A stretch of 43,520 bases of DNA from Desulfobacteraceae bacterium 4572_123 (lineage in GTDB: Bacteria; Desulfobacterota; Desulfobacteria; Desulfobacterales; 4572-123). A model generated the notes under the pieces. That model searched no databases and was not told the origin of the DNA. It saw nothing but the letters and a program-made list of their open reading frames with translations. The stretch covers positions 1 to 43,520 of the forward strand of contig NBLJ01000001.1 in assembly GCA_002084545.1 (NCBI GenBank). Reading direction: 5' to 3'. Each line of letters opens with the position of its first letter. Position 1 is the stretch's first letter. This document shows positions 40,518 to 43,520 of the stretch, piece after piece. The position numbers were made by a program, and so were the translations under genes.

Positions 40518-41429
40518 TTACAGCTCTTTTTTACGAAATTCCACTTTTAACAATTTTTCAAAAATTTTTATCATTGCCCCCTTATCTTCTTTTCCATATC
40601 CTGATTTTAAAGCGGTTTGATAGGTGGAAAAGGCAGCGTGAACAACCGGAATCGGAATTTTTTCATTAGAAGATATCCGGCAGATGTTGACCATGTCTTT
40701 ATAAGCATCGTCCATGGAATATCCATGATCAAAACGGTTATCAAGAATTTTTGGGAGAAAAACCCTGGAAGCAAAGCTCTGGCCGGACCCCGTGTTGATA
40801 ACCTGAGCTAATTTTTCAGGTTCCAGCCCCAATTTTACCGCCATGGGCATAACCTCAGCAAGCGCCGCCAGGTGGACATTGAATAGAACATTGTTTATCA
40901 TTTTGGAAAGCTGGCCGCTGCCGGTTTCACCCATATATACGATCTTGTTTCCTATTTTTTCAAGGGCGGGCCTGACCTCTTCCAATATTTTTTCGTCACC
41001 GCCGAACATAATGGTCAGGGAAGCCTCTTCGGCCCGGTCCTCCATTCCGGTTACAGGTGCATCTGAAAAACAAATCCCGCTTTCTTTCAATTTCGCTGAA
41101 GTTTTTTTTGTCCACATATGGTCTGAAGTTCCCAAATCGACCACTATCTGATTGTTTTTTGATCCGCGGATTATGCCTTTAGAGCCGAAAATTATTTCTT
41201 CAGTGACATTGGAGTCGGGCAGGCTGAGAAATATCCAATCACTTAGATTTGCAAGTTCAGCCGCCGATTTTGCTTTTTTAGCCCCCCTGGAAGTTAAAAA
41301 AGCCATCGCATTTTCGCTGATATCGAAAACAATGAGCTCATAATTGCCTTGCAAAAGGTTTAATGCCATCCATTTCCCCATTTGTCCAAGGCCTATAAAA
41401 CCAATCTTTTTTTTCATCTCAGGTGCCAT
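40518..41429 (-). CDS. NAD-dependent 3-hydroxyisobutyrate dehydrogenase-like enzyme
   Basis: About 303 residues (ATG at 41429; the ATG at 41417 gives 299 and is equally possible). It belongs to the 6-phosphogluconate dehydrogenase-like NAD(P)-binding family. Rossmann motif GFIGLGQMGKWMALNL (about 9-24), LPDSNVTEEIIFG, VDLGTSD, DAPVTGMEDRAEEASLTIMFGG (about 125-147, the substrate-binding motif; family: DAPVSGG), and LSKMINN with the catalytic lysine (about 173). It oxidises a 3-hydroxy acid such as 3-hydroxyisobutyrate or tartronate semialdehyde. The upstream part of the open frame (to 41831) is not real coding: it overlaps remnants of other genes in other frames. Confidence 0.88.
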   Translation of the reverse strand: MAPEMKKKIGFIGLGQMGKWMALNLLQGNYELIVFDISENAMAFLTSRGAKKAKSAAELANLSDWIFLSLPDSNVTEEIIFGSKGIIRGSKNNQIVVDLGTSDHMWTKKTSAKLKESGICFSDAPVTGMEDRAEEASLTIMFGGDEKILEEVRPALEKIGNKIVYMGETGSGQLSKMINNVLFNVHLAALAEVMPMAVKLGLEPEKLAQVINTGSGQSFASRVFLPKILDNRFDHGYSMDDAYKDMVNICRISSNEKIPIPVVHAAFSTYQTALKSGYGKEDKGAMIKIFEKLLKVEFRKKEL

Positions 41430-41466
41430 ATTGAAATTATTTTTTTTAAAACCGGCAACACTCTCA

Positions 41467-41616
41467 CTAATTTGCCCTTTGCGGCATACCGCCGAACATT
41501 GTACCCCATACCGGCATATCTTTGATATTGAGAGAATCCATGTCAAACGGATTTTTTTCAAGCACACAGAAATCCGCCTTTTTTCCCAGTTCAATGGTCC
41601 CGATCTCATGATCCTT
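41467..41616 (-). pseudogene. C-terminal scrap of an amidohydrolase
   Basis: About 48 residues ending in a stop at 41467, starting HEIGTIELGKKADF, then VLEKNPFDMD, IKDMPVWGTMFGG. This is the usual end of amidohydrolase-superfamily proteins (YtcJ/imidazolonepropionase-like), where GSLEVGKLADFVVLD leads to VWGTVFGG. The catalytic metal-binding part is missing. It begins at a junction with the GltS-like fragment at about 41608-41616. Confidence 0.7.
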
Positions 41617-41899
41617 TTTTGATCCCCCAGTTGGCAATGGGAACCCCCACCAGAGCGGCCACAAAAAAGCCCACGGCTGAAAAGGCAAGACCAATGCTGA
41701 TACAATCGGTCAATCCCATTTTTTCCCATCCGTCTGCAATGGCAAGGGGCTGGCCCGGGCCCTGGGTAAATCCGTGACCTGCCAGGTAACCCACGGCGGA
41801 AGTCAGGCCCTGACCGCTGAATGCTTCCCATCCAAGCATCACAATGACGCCGACGCAGGATAGAAGAAAAAGTATCCCAAAAATAAAAAGGTCATCCAC
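41606..41899 (-). pseudogene. GltS-like sodium/glutamate symporter fragment
   Basis: 97 residues: a hydrophobic stretch (LFIFGILFLLSCVGVIVML), then GYLAGHGFTQGPGQPLAIADGWEKMGLTD (compare the GltS re-entrant GGHGTGA signature) and AFSAVGFFVAALVGVPIANWGIKKG. In GltS the re-entrant motif is in the first half of a roughly 400-residue protein with about ten membrane segments, so here everything after it is gone. The end lies exactly at the amidohydrolase junction. A decayed gene; not functional as a transporter. Confidence 0.65.
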
Positions 41900-41912
41900 A
41901 GTGCCCCTTTGA

Positions 41913-42014
41913 CTATTTCCTTTCCTTTTCCTTTACCCGAAGTATCGTTCCAATCAAAAGCAAAAACGACATCCAGAAAAAACTTCCGATATAAGGCATA
42001 AAACTTTGTTCCAT
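41913..42014 (-). pseudogene. 33-residue hydrophobic ORF, likely first segment of the broken GltS gene
   Basis: An ATG at 42014 with a strong AAAGGAG Shine-Dalgarno (on the minus strand, about 42022-42028) opens 33 codons: one transmembrane stretch (YIGSFFWMSFLLLIGTIL) and a basic tail RVKEKERK, then TAG. The start and segment resemble the beginning of GltS-type proteins; the next 97-residue fragment begins 13 bases on. So a single symporter gene was probably split by an internal deletion. It could also be a real small membrane protein, which I consider less likely. Confidence 0.5.
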
Positions 42015-42215
42015 TATTCCAGCTCCTTTGCTATCTATTGAAATGGTTACGGTCGTTTTAAAAAAAATTATTCTGTTTCCTTGCAATCTCCATAAATCGC
42101 CTTATTTTCATCTCGATAGCGGCATTGATTCGAAACGAGTTTGTAACGGTAAAAGAATTAAAAAATTGATTTTTAACAGTCACATTAAATATTAAACAAA
42201 TCAAGGAGATAATGA

Positions 42216-42773
42216 ATGATAGATCATTCTCAAATTACACTTTACAGCGGTGGCCACAGGGGGACTGAAGCTGAATTCGGAAAAAATGGGGAGCAATGGG
42301 GCATCAATGAGGTTAATTTTTCATTCGACGGCCACACCTGTGAACGAAGCCGCGGTCTCACGGTGCTTGGCCCGGAAGAGCTGAAAAAAGGGGACGTCAG
42401 CATGGAAATCGTATCCCAGCGAATGGGTCGGACCTATTCCAGGGCTGATAAAATCCGCAAGGTCATTCAATCTATTTTTCATATGGTCAACAATGGTTAC
42501 CATGTGATTGCCGTTGGTTGGATCCAGTCTGACAACACCGTAAAAGGCGGTACCGGCTGGGGCGTTGAGCTGGCCAAACTCTTCAATCGTCCCATCGGCG
42601 TCTATGACCAGGGCCGCGACAACTGGTTTGTATGGAAAGACAACAATTGGGTTGAGGAGACGTTTGTTATTTCAGATAAAACCTTTGTGGGCACAGGTAC
42701 CCGCAACCTCACCGAAAAAGGGCGTGAGGCCATTTCAGACCTTTTCAAGAGATCTTTCGGTTCGGCAAAATAA
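42216..42773 (+). CDS. SLOG/DprA-like nucleotide-binding protein (putative)
   Basis: A 185-residue protein, well started (AAGGAGATAATGA before the ATG at 42216). It opens with LYSGGHRGTEAEFGKNGEQWG, a glycine-rich loop after a beta strand, as in the SLOG (Smf/DprA-LOG) Rossmann-like superfamily that binds nucleotide ligands. FDGHTCERSRGLTVL and VIAVGWIQSDNTVKGGTGWGVELAKLFNRPIGVYDQ (about 95-130) form the second half, with another GGTGWG loop. VGTGTRNLTEKGREAI at the C-terminus. The family name is inferred by pattern only. No effector is fused, and no gene partner stands beside it, so its role is unknown. Confidence 0.5.
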   Translation: MIDHSQITLYSGGHRGTEAEFGKNGEQWGINEVNFSFDGHTCERSRGLTVLGPEELKKGDVSMEIVSQRMGRTYSRADKIRKVIQSIFHMVNNGYHVIAVGWIQSDNTVKGGTGWGVELAKLFNRPIGVYDQGRDNWFVWKDNNWVEETFVISDKTFVGTGTRNLTEKGREAISDLFKRSFGSAK

Positions 42774-42831
42774 GAAATCCGGCCATGACAATCAGGGGTT
42801 TCAATACTGAACAAGTTGACAGTAAAAATCA

Positions 42832-42876
42832 GTGCCTGAGCGAAATAGTTGTATTTTTTTATTCAGGCACGTTTTT
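42832..42876 (+). terminator. possible terminator of the SLOG-like gene
   Basis: GTGCCTGA (42832-42839) pairs perfectly with TCAGGCAC (42863-42870), then GTTTTT (42871-42876). The 23-nt loop is long for a classic terminator and contains the stop of the convergent QueG-like remnant. Confidence 0.48.
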
Positions 42877-43463
42877 CCTGCAAAGTTTCTGGTTAATTGT
42901 TGTCCCATCCAGAGCATTTTGCGGACATAAATCAAGCCACACCGTGCATTTTTTGATACAGCCTTCATAGGAGGCAATTGGATCTGGCTCTAATTCAGTA
43001 GATACGAGAATAGCCCCGAGCCGGATCATATTTCCATATCGGTCATTTATGAGAAGGGTATTTTTTCCTATTACCCCTAGGCCGGCAAGAGAACCTGCAT
43101 GTTTCAATGAAAGTATACCCCTTCCATGATTTCGCTCTGAATCCCAATAATCATAGGGGTCAGCGGAAGGGATGGGAACTGATGTAATGCCATCTTTTTC
43201 CAATTCATAGATAGATGAAAAGAGATTAGATCCAATTTTTCAACCATAATGTTTCTCACAAATGTATATAGAGAATTGGTAATGGCCTGAAGCGTGCTCA
43301 GGGAGAAATGGGAGGCAAACACGACCACTGACTTGCAATCAGGGTAAATATCACAAGGGTGAAAACCCTTTGGAGCATCCTCGAAACGAAATAATGGAGC
43401 GACTCCACAAATATCGGCTCCCTCATGAATTGCCTTCCGCTTTATTATTGCGGAATTAAACAT
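42859..43463 (-). pseudogene. QueG-like iron-sulfur protein, frameshifted and truncated
   Basis: Two overlapping reverse frames add up to one gene of the epoxyqueuosine reductase-like family: MFNSAIIKRKAIHEGADICGVAP to LISFHLS in one frame (from 43463), then LEKDGITSVPIPSADPYDYWD, GRGILSLKHAGSLAGLGVIGKNTLLI and the cluster region CIKKCTVWLDLCPQNALDGTT in the other. The shift lies near 43203-43212. The expected CX3CX2CX3CP here reads C-KK-C-TV-W-LDL-CP: the third cysteine is Trp (TGG). The protein also ends shortly after, losing the second cluster. Three lesions argue for a dead gene rather than sequencing error. GAGAGGTGAATC precedes the ATG at 43463. Confidence 0.75.
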
Positions 43464-43520
43464 GATTCACCTCTCTTGTTTTTCCCTATTCATATGCGGC
43501 CGCAAATGATATCAAATCGT

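Noticed and set aside
41430-41831. N-terminal extension of the 3-hydroxyisobutyrate-type dehydrogenase
   Set aside because: The open frame continues upstream but overlaps the GltS and amidohydrolase remnants in another frame and lacks homology.

Overview
The window looks like the chromosome of an anaerobic, probably sulfate-reducing bacterium of the Desulfobacterales (formerly Deltaproteobacteria). This is inferred from the gene set: a four-subunit 2-oxoacid:ferredoxin oxidoreductase, several radical SAM and ferredoxin-type proteins, DUF3786 and DUF6125-like proteins, a BKACE-type keto-acid cleavage enzyme, and Gram-negative envelope genes (hldE, nagZ, mltG, OmpA-like). No rRNA or other marker is present to fix the species.

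Layout. 1-0.65 kb is the debris of an ISKra4-like transposase. 0.8-5.4 kb is a leftward housekeeping group: hom, thrH (homoserine kinase substitute), a hotdog thioesterase, hldE, a DUF167 gene, an initiator tRNA and its terminator. 5.5-11.3 kb carries purM with an overlapping micro-ORF, tsaD, the convergent leftward pair mltG-nagZ, and a radical SAM gene. 11.4-14.4 kb is korDABC behind a good sigma-70 promoter, facing larB.

15.4-25.9 kb is the most distinctive metabolic locus: one rightward operon with a complete Dpp/Opp-type ABC importer (two ATPases, binding protein, two permeases), two tandem paralogous saccharopine-dehydrogenase-like proteins, a cytoplasmic regulator that fuses an XRE helix-turn-helix to a TRAP-type (DctP-like) solute-binding domain, and an MmgE/PrpD protein; a metal-dependent cyclase/formamidase-like gene follows at 26.0 kb. 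I infer import and breakdown of an imino-linked (opine- or saccharopine-like) amino-acid conjugate, with the fused binding domain sensing an intermediate.

26.6-34.3 kb is an accessory stretch. It holds a decaying REP-associated (Y1) transposase, TauE/SafE and an aminotransferase, then an AT-rich leftward two-gene unit: a 699-residue protein in which a P-loop-type ATPase that has lost its Walker motifs is joined to a radical SAM domain, overlapping a DruA-like (DUF4338) gene that starts at TTG behind a strong Shine-Dalgarno. This unit is the best candidate for an undescribed system.

34.0-43.5 kb has a DEAD-box RNA helicase with a long leader holding two terminator-like hairpins and a third perfect hairpin, an OmpA-like coiled-coil protein, an aldo/keto reductase, a DUF3786 gene, a leftward catabolic pair (BKACE and a 3-hydroxyisobutyrate-dehydrogenase-like enzyme) next to a fused remnant of a GltS-type symporter and an amidohydrolase, a SLOG-like protein, and a broken QueG-like iron-sulfur protein. 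All family calls come from reading motifs; no database search was run.
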